A DNA stretch of 64,000 bases from ZC4RG20 sp963702105 (lineage in GTDB: Bacteria > Pseudomonadota > Gammaproteobacteria > Steroidobacterales > Rariloculaceae), in assembly GCA_963702105.1 (NCBI GenBank), contig OY969712.1, forward strand, positions 2,728,001 to 2,792,000, in the 5' to 3' direction. Positions 16,559-25,464 of this stretch are shown one piece after another. Made by a program: the position numbers and the translations under genes. Position 1 is the first letter of the stretch, and the number at the start of each line of letters is the position of its first letter. The notes beneath the pieces were generated by a model. It made no database searches. It was not told where the DNA came from and saw only the letters and a list, made by a program, of their open reading frames with translations.

Positions 16559-18139
16559 ATGGCTCGCCTGCCCGAGCGCCCCAACTTCGACCATCTGAAG
16601 AAACAGGCCAAGGACCTGCTCCGCGCATACGAGGCAGGAAACCGCGATGCCTTCGAGCGCTTTCGAAAGTCGCTGCCTGCGGCTATGGACAAAGACGACG
16701 CTGCCCTCGCCGCGATGCGGTTCCAGCTGCACGATGCCCAGTCCTGCATCGCGCGAGAGTATGGACTGCCGAGTTGGCAGGCGCTGAACAATCACGTCGA
16801 CTGGCGCAACAGCCGGCGCTCGAAGGAACGCAGGGACGTCGTGCCTCTTTGGCTGCACTTGGTCTACGGACATCAGGAGGAGCGGCCGCAGCCTGAGTTC
16901 GCAGCGCGCGCGTTCGAGGACGATCCCGATTTCGTGCAGAACGACTTGTTTCTCGCGTGCGCGGTAGGCGACGAAGCGACGGTTCGGCGCGCGCTCGCCC
17001 ACGATCCGGAATGCGTGAACCGCACGGGCCGCGACTGGCGATGCCCCGGGTGCAAAGACATGCTGGACATGCCGCCGCTCGTCGCCGTAACTCATTCGTC
17101 GCTGTTGACGCTGCCCAAGTATCGCGATTCGTTGCGGCGCTGCGCGCGCCTGCTTCTCGAGGCGGGGGCCGACCCGAACCAGTCGTGGAAGCACGGCGAG
17201 CATCCGTTGAGCGCGCTGTATGGAGCGGCCGGAAAGAATCACGACCCGGTGCTCACGAGGACTTTGCTGGCCGCCGGCGCAGATCCGAACGACGGCGAAT
17301 CCTTGTACCACTCCACCGAAGCGAGCGACTCTGCCTGCGCGCGCCTGCTGCTCGAGGCCGGCGCCCGAGTCGAAGGCTCGAACGCGCTCGCGCATCAGCT
17401 GGACCGAGACGACATAGAAGGGCTGCGCCTCATCCTCAAGTATGCGAAGGGGGTCGAGGATAGCGACCTGCTTTGGGCCATCCGCCGGGGACGAAAACGG
17501 GATCACGTTGCGCTCCTGCTGGGCGCCGGCGCCAACCCGCGCGCGAAGACGCAGCAAGGCATCAGCGCTTACCGCTATGCCATGCTATGCGGCCTGCGCG
17601 ACGTGGCAGAGCTGCTGGCAAGCGTCGGCGCCGAAGAGACGCTGGCGCCAGAAGAGCAGTTTGTCGCGGCCTGCTCCGCCGCCGACGAGCGCGAAGCGCG
17701 GGCCCTTCTCGCCGCGTACCCTGACATATTCGATCGACTGGGTGACACGCAATTGAAGCAGCTGCCCGAGCTGACGGAGGCCGGGAATCTTCGCGCGGTT
17801 CGGCTCATGGTCGAGCTCGGCTGGCCGATCGCCGTGCGGGGCGGCGACTGGAACGCCTCCGCACTGAATCTCGCCGTGTTTCAAGGCAACGCGGACCTGG
17901 CCCGGTTCCTCATGGAACACGGCGCAAGCTGGAACGAGATTCACGGGTACGGCGCGAACGTGTGCGGAACGTTGTCGTGGGCGTCGCGTAATCTCGATCC
18001 GGCGAACGACTACGTCGGTTGTGCGCGCGTCCTGCTGGAGCACGGAGCGCCGCTGCTGGATAGCAACGACTACTACTCCGAAAAGGTCGAAGCGTTCTTG
18101 GCCGCAGCGCGGGCGCGGGGGGATCGAGGGCTGGATTGA
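16559..18139 (+). CDS. Ankyrin-repeat protein, cytoplasmic type
   Basis: The 526-residue protein has no signal peptide. Residues 1-90 match the helical region often found before such repeats (RPNFDHLKKQAKDLLRAYEA, AREYGLPSWQALNNHV). About eight ankyrin units follow, for example CARLLLEAGADPNQSWKHG, LTRTLLAAGADPNDGES and HVALLLGAGANPRAKTQQG. Ankyrin repeats bind other proteins; the partner is unknown. GGAGGT seven bases before the ATG at 16559 decides against the ATG at 16547. It differs in architecture from the two exported ankyrin proteins near 48 and 52 kb. Confidence 0.85.
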   Translation: MARLPERPNFDHLKKQAKDLLRAYEAGNRDAFERFRKSLPAAMDKDDAALAAMRFQLHDAQSCIAREYGLPSWQALNNHVDWRNSRRSKERRDVVPLWLHLVYGHQEERPQPEFAARAFEDDPDFVQNDLFLACAVGDEATVRRALAHDPECVNRTGRDWRCPGCKDMLDMPPLVAVTHSSLLTLPKYRDSLRRCARLLLEAGADPNQSWKHGEHPLSALYGAAGKNHDPVLTRTLLAAGADPNDGESLYHSTEASDSACARLLLEAGARVEGSNALAHQLDRDDIEGLRLILKYAKGVEDSDLLWAIRRGRKRDHVALLLGAGANPRAKTQQGISAYRYAMLCGLRDVAELLASVGAEETLAPEEQFVAACSAADEREARALLAAYPDIFDRLGDTQLKQLPELTEAGNLRAVRLMVELGWPIAVRGGDWNASALNLAVFQGNADLARFLMEHGASWNEIHGYGANVCGTLSWASRNLDPANDYVGCARVLLEHGAPLLDSNDYYSEKVEAFLAAARARGDRGLD

Positions 18140-18259
18140 GCGGGAGCGGCATCACGCTGCCACGAACGAGTAGCATCTCGCATTTATAAGCTTGTAAATT
18201 CATTATCTTACACACCTTTTCTCGAAGAATTATGCTTTATACGCTATGCGTCGGCGCTT

Positions 18260-18925
18260 CTACTGGATCTTCGCGTTCCGCTTTTCCTCGACAAGCCACT
18301 CCTCGGCGTTGCGCCCGAAAGGAATCATCACGTGCCTGCGGTACGCCGGACGCCCGCAGAGCCGTTCGAACCAGGCGCGAAAATGCGGCGCCTCGGGGCG
18401 CGGTATGGGCAAATTGAAATAGCGGTAGGCCACGCACCCGAGAGGCACGTCGCCGATTCCGAATTCCGGTCCGCCGATGTAGGCCTTGCCGGTGAGGTGG
18501 GAGTCGAGCCGCGTCGCGAGCTCGGCGCAGGCTTCGGCGGAGGCATCGATTTGTCTCTTGTCGGCGCGCTCGGCGGGCAGACGGATCAGATTCATGAAGA
18601 CGCCGAAAAAAGCCGGATTCATGGTCGATGACGCCCAGTCCATCCACTGATCGCCGTGTGCGAGCGCGACAGGGTCGTCTGGCCACATCGTGCCCTGGCC
18701 ATACGTCCTGGCGAGATATCGGACGCAGGCATTCGACTCCCACATGATCAGTTTGCCGTCCTCGATCGTCGGCACTACCCCGTTCGGATTGAGCGAGGCA
18801 TATTCGGGCGGAAAGCCGAAAGTGCCGGCAACGTCCAGCCGCCTGTATTCGAGCCCCAATTCGCCGAGCGTCCACATGACCTTCTGGACGTTCATGGAAT
18901 TTCTTCGACCGTAGACGGTAATCAT
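18260..18925 (-). CDS. Glutathione S-transferase
   Basis: A 221-residue protein with an N-terminal thioredoxin-like domain (MITVYGRRNSMNVQKVMWTL; LNPNGVVPTIEDG with the cis-Pro; LIMWESNACVRYLARTYG with the Glu-Ser glutathione contact) and an all-helical C-domain (SHLTGKAYIGGPEFGIGDVP). The catalytic position near residue 10 is Ser, typical of bacterial theta/beta-like GSTs. It conjugates or reduces with glutathione in the cytoplasm. GGGGAG precedes the ATG at 18925. The gap to the convergent ankyrin gene is AT-rich (18180-18240) and carries no gene. Confidence 0.88.
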   Translation of the reverse strand: MITVYGRRNSMNVQKVMWTLGELGLEYRRLDVAGTFGFPPEYASLNPNGVVPTIEDGKLIMWESNACVRYLARTYGQGTMWPDDPVALAHGDQWMDWASSTMNPAFFGVFMNLIRLPAERADKRQIDASAEACAELATRLDSHLTGKAYIGGPEFGIGDVPLGCVAYRYFNLPIPRPEAPHFRAWFERLCGRPAYRRHVMIPFGRNAEEWLVEEKRNAKIQ

Positions 18926-19084
18926 GCCGCGGCTCCCCGAAAGGCTCGAACTGAATCGCATTCTGGAGCATTTGCGGAAAGCGCACGAGCCGGGGTCGCG
19001 CCCCGCTGGCGCGGCCGGTCGCCGGCGCGCCCGCGGGTGCGCCCGCCGGCGGCGTCCCTGTCGCGAGTCCTGACCGACAACGGC

Positions 19085-21007
19085 TTACACGGGGACGAGA
19101 ATCTGCACTTCGTGCGCCGCGAGCACGACGTCGAGCACCGCGGCCGGTCCCCGACTCACGGCGCCGTCGCGATAGAACCACGCATCGTCGATGCGGCGGC
19201 TCGTCCCGGCGCCGGTCGTGTCGAGGTTGCTGAACGCCACTGCCATTCGATGCGGCACGGCATGGATGTCGCGATCGAGGATCGCACTTCCCGCAAAGGG
19301 TTCCGAACCAGTATTCGCGACGACCAGCACCTCGCGGTCCACGAGAATCCGCGAAAACGCGACGATGCCGCCCCGCCCTTTCGAATGGCCGAAATCGCGT
19401 CCGTTGCCCGAGACCTCGCGGAAGTAAAGCCGCCCGTAGCGCAGGGGCGGCTCCGCTTCGCGCAAGGCGGCGAGCGCCTGCACTTGCCTGAACACCGTCG
19501 CCGTCGTGTCGAAAGCGTTCGGCTTGCCCCAGAGCGCCTCGCGCGTGGACTCGTTGGCGGAGAGGTCGGGGCTGCCCGCCGCATCCACGGTGCCGCTCAG
19601 ACCCTGCTCGGTGCCATAGTACAGCGAGGGGATCCCCTGCAGAGCGAACAGCACGGCAATGGCGAGCGAGACTTGGCTCGGTGGCGTGAGCGGGTGCCGA
19701 ATGCGCTCGTGCTGATCGTGGTTATCGAGAAAGCTCACGAAGAATCGGCCGGCCTCTCCGTGCGAGCTCAGCAGCTCCGCTTCGTGGCTCTTGCGAACCT
19801 CGAAGACACCCCGGATCTCGGCGACGTCGGTCATGCTCTTCGCGACCGACGGCAGTTTGAAGAACAGCGGAAAATCGAGCGCGGCGTCGATGCCGTAAGA
19901 CTCGTACGCGCCGCCGTTGCGGCCGATGAACCGCGCGATAGTCTCCTCGTCGTCGTAGACCTCGCCGAAGGTGAAGAAATTCGTCTTGCCGACGGTCAGC
20001 GCGAACTCGCGCATCGCGTTGCCGAACGTTTCGATGGCAGCCGGATCCACGTACTTCACCGTGTCCACGCGGAAGCCGTCGAAATCGTACTTCGCGATGA
20101 CGTACTGGTATGCGCGGATCAGAATCGCGAGAACCGGCGTGATGCCGTACGCCTCGCGCAGCGCTTCCTGGCCGGGCACCGCGGCGTCGTACTCCACGAC
20201 GAGCTGGCGCATCTCGCCGAAATCGCCGCGGACGAACCCGCCCGCGGCGGGCGTGTCGGTGAGCTTAGAGCCGCGACGTTGGAAGAACGAGCAGTTCTGC
20301 AGATCGGCGGGCCAAACGGCGTCGTCGACGCTCAACTGACCCGGCTGGGGCAGGGAATCCTGCCAATCGGCACGCGCAAACCCGAAGCCGTTCAGCCACT
20401 GCACGCCGGGTTCGCTGCCGAGCGCGCCGTTCATCACCCGCGCGTCCGCGAAGCTCGAGACGACACCGTCCGGGCGCACGTAGTCGAACACGCGCGCGCT
20501 GTGGTTGAGCACGATGTCGAGCACGACGTAGATGCCGCGCGCATGCGCTTCGGCGACGAGGTCCGCGAGCTCGGCCTCCGCCGTGGCGCGCGTGCCGTCG
20601 GAGGCGAAGCGCTCGTCCACGTTGAGAAAATCCTGCTGGCCGTAGCCGTGATAGTTGAAATCCCAGTCCGGCCTCGAATTCTTGAGAACGGGCGAGAGCC
20701 AGAGGGCCTTCACGCCGAGCTGCTCGAGGTAATCGAGCTGCGCCTGCACCCCTTTGAACGTGCCGCCCTGGCGCCTGTCGAATCGCCGATTCCAGGCCCC
20801 GTTGGGCGGGGCCGCCGGGTTGTTGAACCTGTCGAGCATGAGGAAGTAGATCCACTGATCGCGCCAGTCCCCGGGCGAAGGAAACGGCGATCGCACCGTG
20901 CGCGGTTCGCCGTTTACGGTGACGGACCGGGTCCGTCCCGCCCGAGCCGCCGTCTGTGCGGCGAGGATGACCTGCGCGACCGCCGGCTCGAAGGCGCGCG
21001 TCGGCAT
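19085..21007 (-). CDS. GH13 alpha-amylase family glycoside hydrolase
   Basis: The 640-residue protein contains the GH13 conserved regions in order: VVLDIVLNHS (region I), DGFRVDTVKYVDP (region II, nucleophile Asp), TFGEVYDDEE (region III, acid/base Glu) and FLDNHDQHER (region IV, transition-state Asp). IYFLMLDRFNN near residue 55 opens the barrel and residues from about 540 form the C-terminal beta domain. All three catalytic carboxylates are present, so hydrolysis or transfer on alpha-glucans is expected. No clear signal peptide. It lies 16 bases downstream of a TPR protein gene on the same strand and may be the last gene of the 24495-19085 unit. Confidence 0.9.
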   Translation of the reverse strand: MPTRAFEPAVAQVILAAQTAARAGRTRSVTVNGEPRTVRSPFPSPGDWRDQWIYFLMLDRFNNPAAPPNGAWNRRFDRRQGGTFKGVQAQLDYLEQLGVKALWLSPVLKNSRPDWDFNYHGYGQQDFLNVDERFASDGTRATAEAELADLVAEAHARGIYVVLDIVLNHSARVFDYVRPDGVVSSFADARVMNGALGSEPGVQWLNGFGFARADWQDSLPQPGQLSVDDAVWPADLQNCSFFQRRGSKLTDTPAAGGFVRGDFGEMRQLVVEYDAAVPGQEALREAYGITPVLAILIRAYQYVIAKYDFDGFRVDTVKYVDPAAIETFGNAMREFALTVGKTNFFTFGEVYDDEETIARFIGRNGGAYESYGIDAALDFPLFFKLPSVAKSMTDVAEIRGVFEVRKSHEAELLSSHGEAGRFFVSFLDNHDQHERIRHPLTPPSQVSLAIAVLFALQGIPSLYYGTEQGLSGTVDAAGSPDLSANESTREALWGKPNAFDTTATVFRQVQALAALREAEPPLRYGRLYFREVSGNGRDFGHSKGRGGIVAFSRILVDREVLVVANTGSEPFAGSAILDRDIHAVPHRMAVAFSNLDTTGAGTSRRIDDAWFYRDGAVSRGPAAVLDVVLAAHEVQILVPV

Positions 21008-21023
21008 AACCGCCCTCCGGGCC

Positions 21024-22598
21024 TCAGCGCCCGGCTGGCGACGACGCCGCGAGCCGAGCGACGCGCTCGGCGTCGGCCGGCCGGCCGACCGTGCGGAAGG
21101 CGGTCTCGGCCCGTTGGAAGAACCGCGCGGCGTTGGCGGCGTCGCCCGTGTGGCGATAGGCGAGCGCGAGGCTCTCGTAGAGGCCGGCAGAGGGTGACAG
21201 CAGCGCGTTGTCGCGGCGAATTCGCTCCTCGTCCGCGACGGCCGCCTTCCATTGATACAGCGCCGTCCGTGGATCGCTCGCGGGGCCCCAACGCTCGAGA
21301 CTTTCGAAGATGTGGCCGAGGACGATGTGCAGGTTTAGGCTGTTCGGCCAGTCGTGTTGGATGATATAGGCCGACTTGCGGGCGAAGATGTCCGAGAGCA
21401 GAGCGTCCAGGGCCGCCTGCCCGGGATCGGCCTCGGGATGGCTGCGGATCAGGGACGCGGCGTACACGGCCGATTCGCCCTGGCTCGGATCGAGCTGCCA
21501 GGCCAGCAGGTACCGGCGCAACGCCTGCGGGTACTGCCGCTCCTCGCCAAACACGTCACCCACGTATTTGACGAAAGCCGCAAACGGGCGGACGGCGTCC
21601 GGCGTGTCTACCACGGCGAAAGCGCCGAAGGCCTCGTCCGCGTTACGAATGAGCGGGAGGTTCGTATCGCGCAGCACGCGGTCCACATGACCGACCTCTT
21701 GCCGGACCGATCGATCCATGGACAGCGAGGCGAGCAATTTCTGTTCCTCGAGCAGTCTCGGTCTCGGGAGGCGCGCGGCGACCTCGTATCGGAGGCGCAA
21801 TCCGACCAGCGCCGCGCCCCAAAGCCCCGTCACGGGACCGCGGAGCAGCGCGCGGGTCGCCCGCTCGGCCGCATCCACTTGACCGCTCGAAAGTAGCGCC
21901 GTGACGAGCTCGGCGCACAGCTTCGCGTCCGGCGCCGGGGCGGCGCGCAGCAAGCGCGCGGCGCCTTCCGCCGCGGGCGTGAAGTTCGGCTGGCTGTGCG
22001 TGAGGTCCAGGTACCGCTGCAGCGCCTCGGAGCCGCGCCCCGAAAGCTCGAGGGCGCGCGCCTGGTTGTACTCGTACACGGCCCGCCGGCGCGGGTCCGC
22101 GGGGAGCTCGATGCCCGCAAGTACCTCCAGCGCCTCGGCATAGCGTTCGCGTTCCAGCAGCCAGGCGCCATAGTTGTTGCTGGCCAATGCGCGCTGAGGG
22201 CCGACGCTCTGGTTGACGGCCTTTCGGTAGAGCCCGTCCACCACCGCATCGCACGACTCGCTTGCACCCGCGTCGCCGCGGCAGGCTGCCCCGGCCGGCG
22301 CCGTGCTCGCCCAGGATTGGATCGCCTGTGCGTAATTCAGCGCGACGCCGGCCCGCACGCTCGGCGCCACGTCGGGCGCCGCGGCGCGCTGCATCGCGTC
22401 TCGATACTGGGCGACGGCCCGCGCCGGCTCCCCCGCCGCTTCGGCGGCCGCCGCGGCGTTGAGCTTGACCGAAAGCTCGCGCGGCGCCGCCGCTAGCGCC
22501 TGAGACTGTCGCGTCGAATCGGGGCCCTGGCCGGCGGCCGAAGCGGACGCGAAGACGGCTGCAAGCGCGACGACTGCGACCTCGATGCTTGCGCGCAT
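21024..22598 (-). CDS. Exported TPR-repeat protein
   Basis: The 524-residue product has a Sec signal peptide (VAVVALAAVFASASAAGQG) and several tetratricopeptide-like helical pairs, for example AAAEAAGEPARAVAQYRDAM, ALASNNYGAWLLERERYAEA, RYLLAWQLDPSQGESAVYAA and YESLALAYRHTGDAANAARF. TPR proteins scaffold complexes; the partners are probably the two products encoded upstream, since the three genes are separated by 3 bases and by a 17-base overlap. Characterised function not recognised. Confidence 0.7.
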   Translation of the reverse strand: MRASIEVAVVALAAVFASASAAGQGPDSTRQSQALAAAPRELSVKLNAAAAAEAAGEPARAVAQYRDAMQRAAAPDVAPSVRAGVALNYAQAIQSWASTAPAGAACRGDAGASESCDAVVDGLYRKAVNQSVGPQRALASNNYGAWLLERERYAEALEVLAGIELPADPRRRAVYEYNQARALELSGRGSEALQRYLDLTHSQPNFTPAAEGAARLLRAAPAPDAKLCAELVTALLSSGQVDAAERATRALLRGPVTGLWGAALVGLRLRYEVAARLPRPRLLEEQKLLASLSMDRSVRQEVGHVDRVLRDTNLPLIRNADEAFGAFAVVDTPDAVRPFAAFVKYVGDVFGEERQYPQALRRYLLAWQLDPSQGESAVYAASLIRSHPEADPGQAALDALLSDIFARKSAYIIQHDWPNSLNLHIVLGHIFESLERWGPASDPRTALYQWKAAVADEERIRRDNALLSPSAGLYESLALAYRHTGDAANAARFFQRAETAFRTVGRPADAERVARLAASSPAGR

Positions 22599-22601
22599 GG
22601 T

Positions 22602-23477
22602 TCACCTCTCGGGCACGGCGAGCGCCGGCGCGGGCGTGCCGGCCGGGCTCGCGAGGAACGCCCCTAAACTGTCGTAGTGCTCGAGATAGATGCCGAGCGG
22701 CGTGCGCGCGCGGAACTCCTCGAGCCGTGACTGAACAGACTGCTTCTGGCCGGCGAGCTCGTACTCGGGGTCCACGCGCACGCGCAAGCCCTCCGCGGGC
22801 GGCGGCGCAGGGTACGGCGATGCGGTACCGACGCCGTGACAGATCACCGCGGCGATACCGTCTCCGAGTTGATAGCGCACCAGGAAGTCCGACATCTTGA
22901 GCGTCGCATAGCGCGCCCAGTCGAGCGGCAGCACGGCGCCCGAGGGATCGATGCGCACCGTATCCTGCGGTATCACGAGCGGGAACACGGCCTTCAGCGT
23001 CTCGATGAGCTCGTCCTTCTGCCGCGGCAAAAACGAGCTCTGAAACGCGCGCTCGATCGAGGCCACGATTTGCGCCGGAGGGCCGAATCCCCCCGTGCGC
23101 AGCAGCTCCGCATCCGTATGCCACGTGACGGCCCATTCCTTCGCGGAGTTCGACTCGCTGGCCTCGAGCGACGTGACGAGCTGCCAGTCCGCAGCGGTCC
23201 GACGGATTCCGACCCGCAGCTGCGGAAAGGCATCGCCGGGGCCGAACGCCCAGAACTCGCCGAGGGCGGCGGCGATCTGCTTCGCGAGCGCCGCCGATAC
23301 CTGCTGCTGCGCGGCGCCCCGGCCCGGGTCGAACAGACCGGCGATGGCCGGCTCGTCGAACTCGAAGTGAACGACGATCGATTCGGCCGCGCGCGCCGGG
23401 GCACCGCAGAGCATGACGGCCGCCGCCGCGGCCAGCGTGCAGGCCTTGCCGCCCCTCTTTCTATTTCGTCGGTTCAT
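22602..23477 (-). CDS. Exported protein of unknown function
   Basis: A 291-residue protein with a signal peptide (KACTLAAAAAVMLCGAPARA). The mature part starts ESIVVHFEFDEPAIAGLFDP and has mixed alpha/beta character without a motif I recognise. Its start overlaps the 3' end of the upstream membrane-protein gene by 17 bases and its stop lies 3 bases from the TPR gene, so the three are a translationally coupled unit and probably act together. Confidence 0.65.
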   Translation of the reverse strand: MNRRNRKRGGKACTLAAAAAVMLCGAPARAAESIVVHFEFDEPAIAGLFDPGRGAAQQQVSAALAKQIAAALGEFWAFGPGDAFPQLRVGIRRTAADWQLVTSLEASESNSAKEWAVTWHTDAELLRTGGFGPPAQIVASIERAFQSSFLPRQKDELIETLKAVFPLVIPQDTVRIDPSGAVLPLDWARYATLKMSDFLVRYQLGDGIAAVICHGVGTASPYPAPPPAEGLRVRVDPEYELAGQKQSVQSRLEEFRARTPLGIYLEHYDSLGAFLASPAGTPAPALAVPER

Positions 23478-24495
23478 GCAGCACCTCGACCTGCGGGAAG
23501 TCGTCCGCGGTAGCCGGTTGCCTCACGGTGATCGTCAACGGTTCGCCATAAGTCGCGCCGCCGGCATTCAGGAGTTTGGCCGTGATGTGCTCCCCGGCCG
23601 TCAACGTCACCTGCGAGCCCGTCACGCTCGTCGGGCGCGCCCACGACGGCGGAAATTCCCCTTCCCCGCCCCTCCATGCATCGAGCGTCGCCGCCGGCAC
23701 GTCCACGTCCGCATCGCAGCCGACCCATACGGTGTGACCGTCGAACGGCTGCGTGTATTCGCGACCAGCGACGGATACGACGAGCGTGAGGCCGGAGTGC
23801 GCCTGCAACATGAGGCCGCGAGCGGGCCGCAGCAGAATCACGGGGGCGAGGTGAAAGAATCCCGGCACGTCGCGCGTGACTCGATGCCAAGGTGCGACGG
23901 GCACGACGAGCGACGGGAAGCCGCTGACGCGCACGACTCGCGCCGCCGGCCTCCAGGGCGTCGTCCACACGAGCGTCCGCACTGTGCCGCCCGGTGCGAG
24001 CCGGGTCGGCAGCGCCTCAGCCGAGGTCCACAGCAGCCGATCCTTCGAATCCCCGACCGAGCGCACCTCGACGCTGCCCACGAAGCTCGCGAGCACGGCC
24101 AACGCAGCGATCGCGGCCAGCAGCGGCACGTGCGCGGCCCGGCGGCTGAAGACCCTTTCGTCGAGCCAAGCCTGAAGGTCCTTGACACGGTGCTCCGGCA
24201 AAATCCTCGAGACGAACGCAAGCCAAGAGAACACGCCGCCGAGCGCGAGCAGACCGCTGAACAGATCGAACCAGCTGCTGAAATACAGGAGCCAAGCGCT
24301 GCAAGCCGTGCCGAGAACGACGAGGAGGAGCAGATTGACGGCGAAGGCGCTCGTTTGGCCGGAAACGACGGCGGGGGCCTCGAGGCGAACGGTCGGACCC
24401 GCTGCGCCTTGACCTTCTGCTTCGGCCTGCGCCCGCGAAGGGCTTCTCTCGCGCTTACGAGATGGAATGTCGGCCACCATGTCGACCTCGTTCAC
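23461..24495 (-). CDS. Membrane protein of unknown function
   Basis: The 344-residue protein has an Arg/Ser-rich N-terminus, two adjacent membrane helices (about residues 50-70 and 77-97: AFAVNLLLLVVLGTACSAWL, FSGLLALGGVFSWLAFVS), a third near residue 120-140 and a large C-terminal beta-rich domain placed outside the cytoplasm (VRTLVWTTPWRPAARVVRVS, YTQPFDGHTVWVGCDADVDV). It is the first gene of the 24495-21024 operon with an exported protein and a TPR protein. No family recognised; a cell-surface or envelope complex is a reasonable guess. Confidence 0.65.
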   Translation of the reverse strand: MNEVDMVADIPSRKRERSPSRAQAEAEGQGAAGPTVRLEAPAVVSGQTSAFAVNLLLLVVLGTACSAWLLYFSSWFDLFSGLLALGGVFSWLAFVSRILPEHRVKDLQAWLDERVFSRRAAHVPLLAAIAALAVLASFVGSVEVRSVGDSKDRLLWTSAEALPTRLAPGGTVRTLVWTTPWRPAARVVRVSGFPSLVVPVAPWHRVTRDVPGFFHLAPVILLRPARGLMLQAHSGLTLVVSVAGREYTQPFDGHTVWVGCDADVDVPAATLDAWRGGEGEFPPSWARPTSVTGSQVTLTAGEHITAKLLNAGGATYGEPLTITVRQPATADDFPQVEVLHEPTK

Positions 24496-24517
24496 CGCGC
24501 GCGTCCTCCAAAGAAGA

Positions 24518-24564
24518 TCGAAGGTCGAAGGTCGAAGGTCGAAGGTCGAAGGTCGAAGGTCGAA
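24518..24564. repeat. Tandem heptanucleotide repeat (TCGAAGG)6.7
   Basis: Six perfect copies of TCGAAGG and a partial seventh (TCGAA) stand head to tail immediately upstream of the membrane-protein gene starting at 24495. Because seven is not a multiple of three and the tract lies in the 5' non-coding region, copy-number change would alter promoter or leader spacing rather than a protein. Confidence 0.9.
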
Positions 24565-24592
24565 TGGAACTATTGAGCAGATGCCGAAAGTA

Positions 24593-24606
24593 CCTCAGCG
24601 CTGAGG
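24593..24606. repeat. 14-bp perfect palindrome between two minus-strand operons
   Basis: CCTCAGCGCTGAGG is a perfect palindrome about 105 bases beyond the stop of the response regulator and about 100 bases before the next operon. It could be a protein site or a small hairpin. No T-tract follows on the minus strand, so an intrinsic terminator is not supported. Confidence 0.3.
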
Positions 24607-24710
24607 ACTTTCCCGCGGCGGCGAAGTTCGCCTCCTCTCGCCGCGCCCGCCGACCAGGTCATTCTGCGCCGTATGCCCGTAGCTTTTCAAGAAAGCCGCC
24701 GGACGACCTC

Positions 24711-25460
24711 TCAGAACTGCTTGAACTGATGCGCATAGGCCGAGCTCACGGGCAGCACCTCGCGCCGGTCGCGCAGCTGAACCTCGAACGAGCCGTGGAA
24801 CGAACGGTGAATCGTCTGAATGGCCCGCACGTTGACGACGAAGCTGCGGTGAATCTGCCAGAAATGCTGCGGATCGAGCTTCTCTCGCATATGTTTCAAC
24901 GTGCTAGTCAGAAGATACTCGGACTTCGCCGTGAACACGGACGTGTACTTGTTTGCGGCGCGCAGATAGGAAATCTCGTCGGTCGTAACGACGATCAGCT
25001 CGCGGCCGCGCGGCACCGTAAGCCAGCGAACGTAGCGCCTTTCGTCCCCGACGGCCCTTTTTAGCAGCTCGGCCAAACCATGCAGGTCCGCCGGCGTGCC
25101 GCGCAGCCGCTCCTTGAGGCGTCCCACGGTCTTGGCCAGACGCGCCATCGCGAGCGGCTTCACGATATAGTCGAGCGCCCCCTGCTCGAACGCAACCGCA
25201 GCGTGCTCGCTGAAAGCGGTCACGAAGACGACGTGGACGCGTCCGCTCGCGTGCTCGGCGATGTCGAGCCCGCTCAGTCCGGGCAGTTGAATGTCGAGGA
25301 ACACGATCGATGGCCGGTGCCGCTCCATCTCGCGGACCGCCTCGGCGCCGTCGCCCGCCTCGGCCACGATCGTGAGCTCGGGCCACAGCGCCTCGAGCCC
25401 TTCGCGCAGCTCCGCTCGCAGCAGCGGCTCGTCTTCGACGATGATGGCCGTAGCGGGCAT
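24711..25460 (-). CDS. LytTR-type response regulator
   Basis: The 249-residue protein has a receiver domain (residues 1-120) with acidic pocket IIVEDEP, phosphorylation Asp in IVFLDIQLPGLSGLD, Thr in VTAFSEHA and Lys in YIVKPLA. It is followed by a LytTR DNA-binding domain (about 145-245) with ISYLRAANKYTSVFTAKSEY, LKHMREKLDPQHFWQIHRSF and VNVRAI. It should be phosphorylated by the LytS-type kinase two genes upstream and bind direct-repeat promoters. The ATG at 25460 lies just after the stop of the upstream gene; an ATG at 25499 would overlap it. Confidence 0.9.
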   Translation of the reverse strand: MPATAIIVEDEPLLRAELREGLEALWPELTIVAEAGDGAEAVREMERHRPSIVFLDIQLPGLSGLDIAEHASGRVHVVFVTAFSEHAAVAFEQGALDYIVKPLAMARLAKTVGRLKERLRGTPADLHGLAELLKRAVGDERRYVRWLTVPRGRELIVVTTDEISYLRAANKYTSVFTAKSEYLLTSTLKHMREKLDPQHFWQIHRSFVVNVRAIQTIHRSFHGSFEVQLRDRREVLPVSSAYAHQFKQF

Positions 25461-25464
25461 GCCG

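Noticed and set aside
18180..18245. AT-rich stretch with TTTATAAGCTTGTAAA as a promoter
   Set aside because: It lies between two convergent 3' ends, so there is no gene for it to drive; the near-palindrome has two mismatches.
19021..19050. GCCGGCG / CGCCGGC inverted repeat after the GH13 gene as an intrinsic terminator
   Set aside because: The hairpin is plausible but no T-tract follows on the minus strand, and such GC-only repeats are frequent by chance in this DNA.
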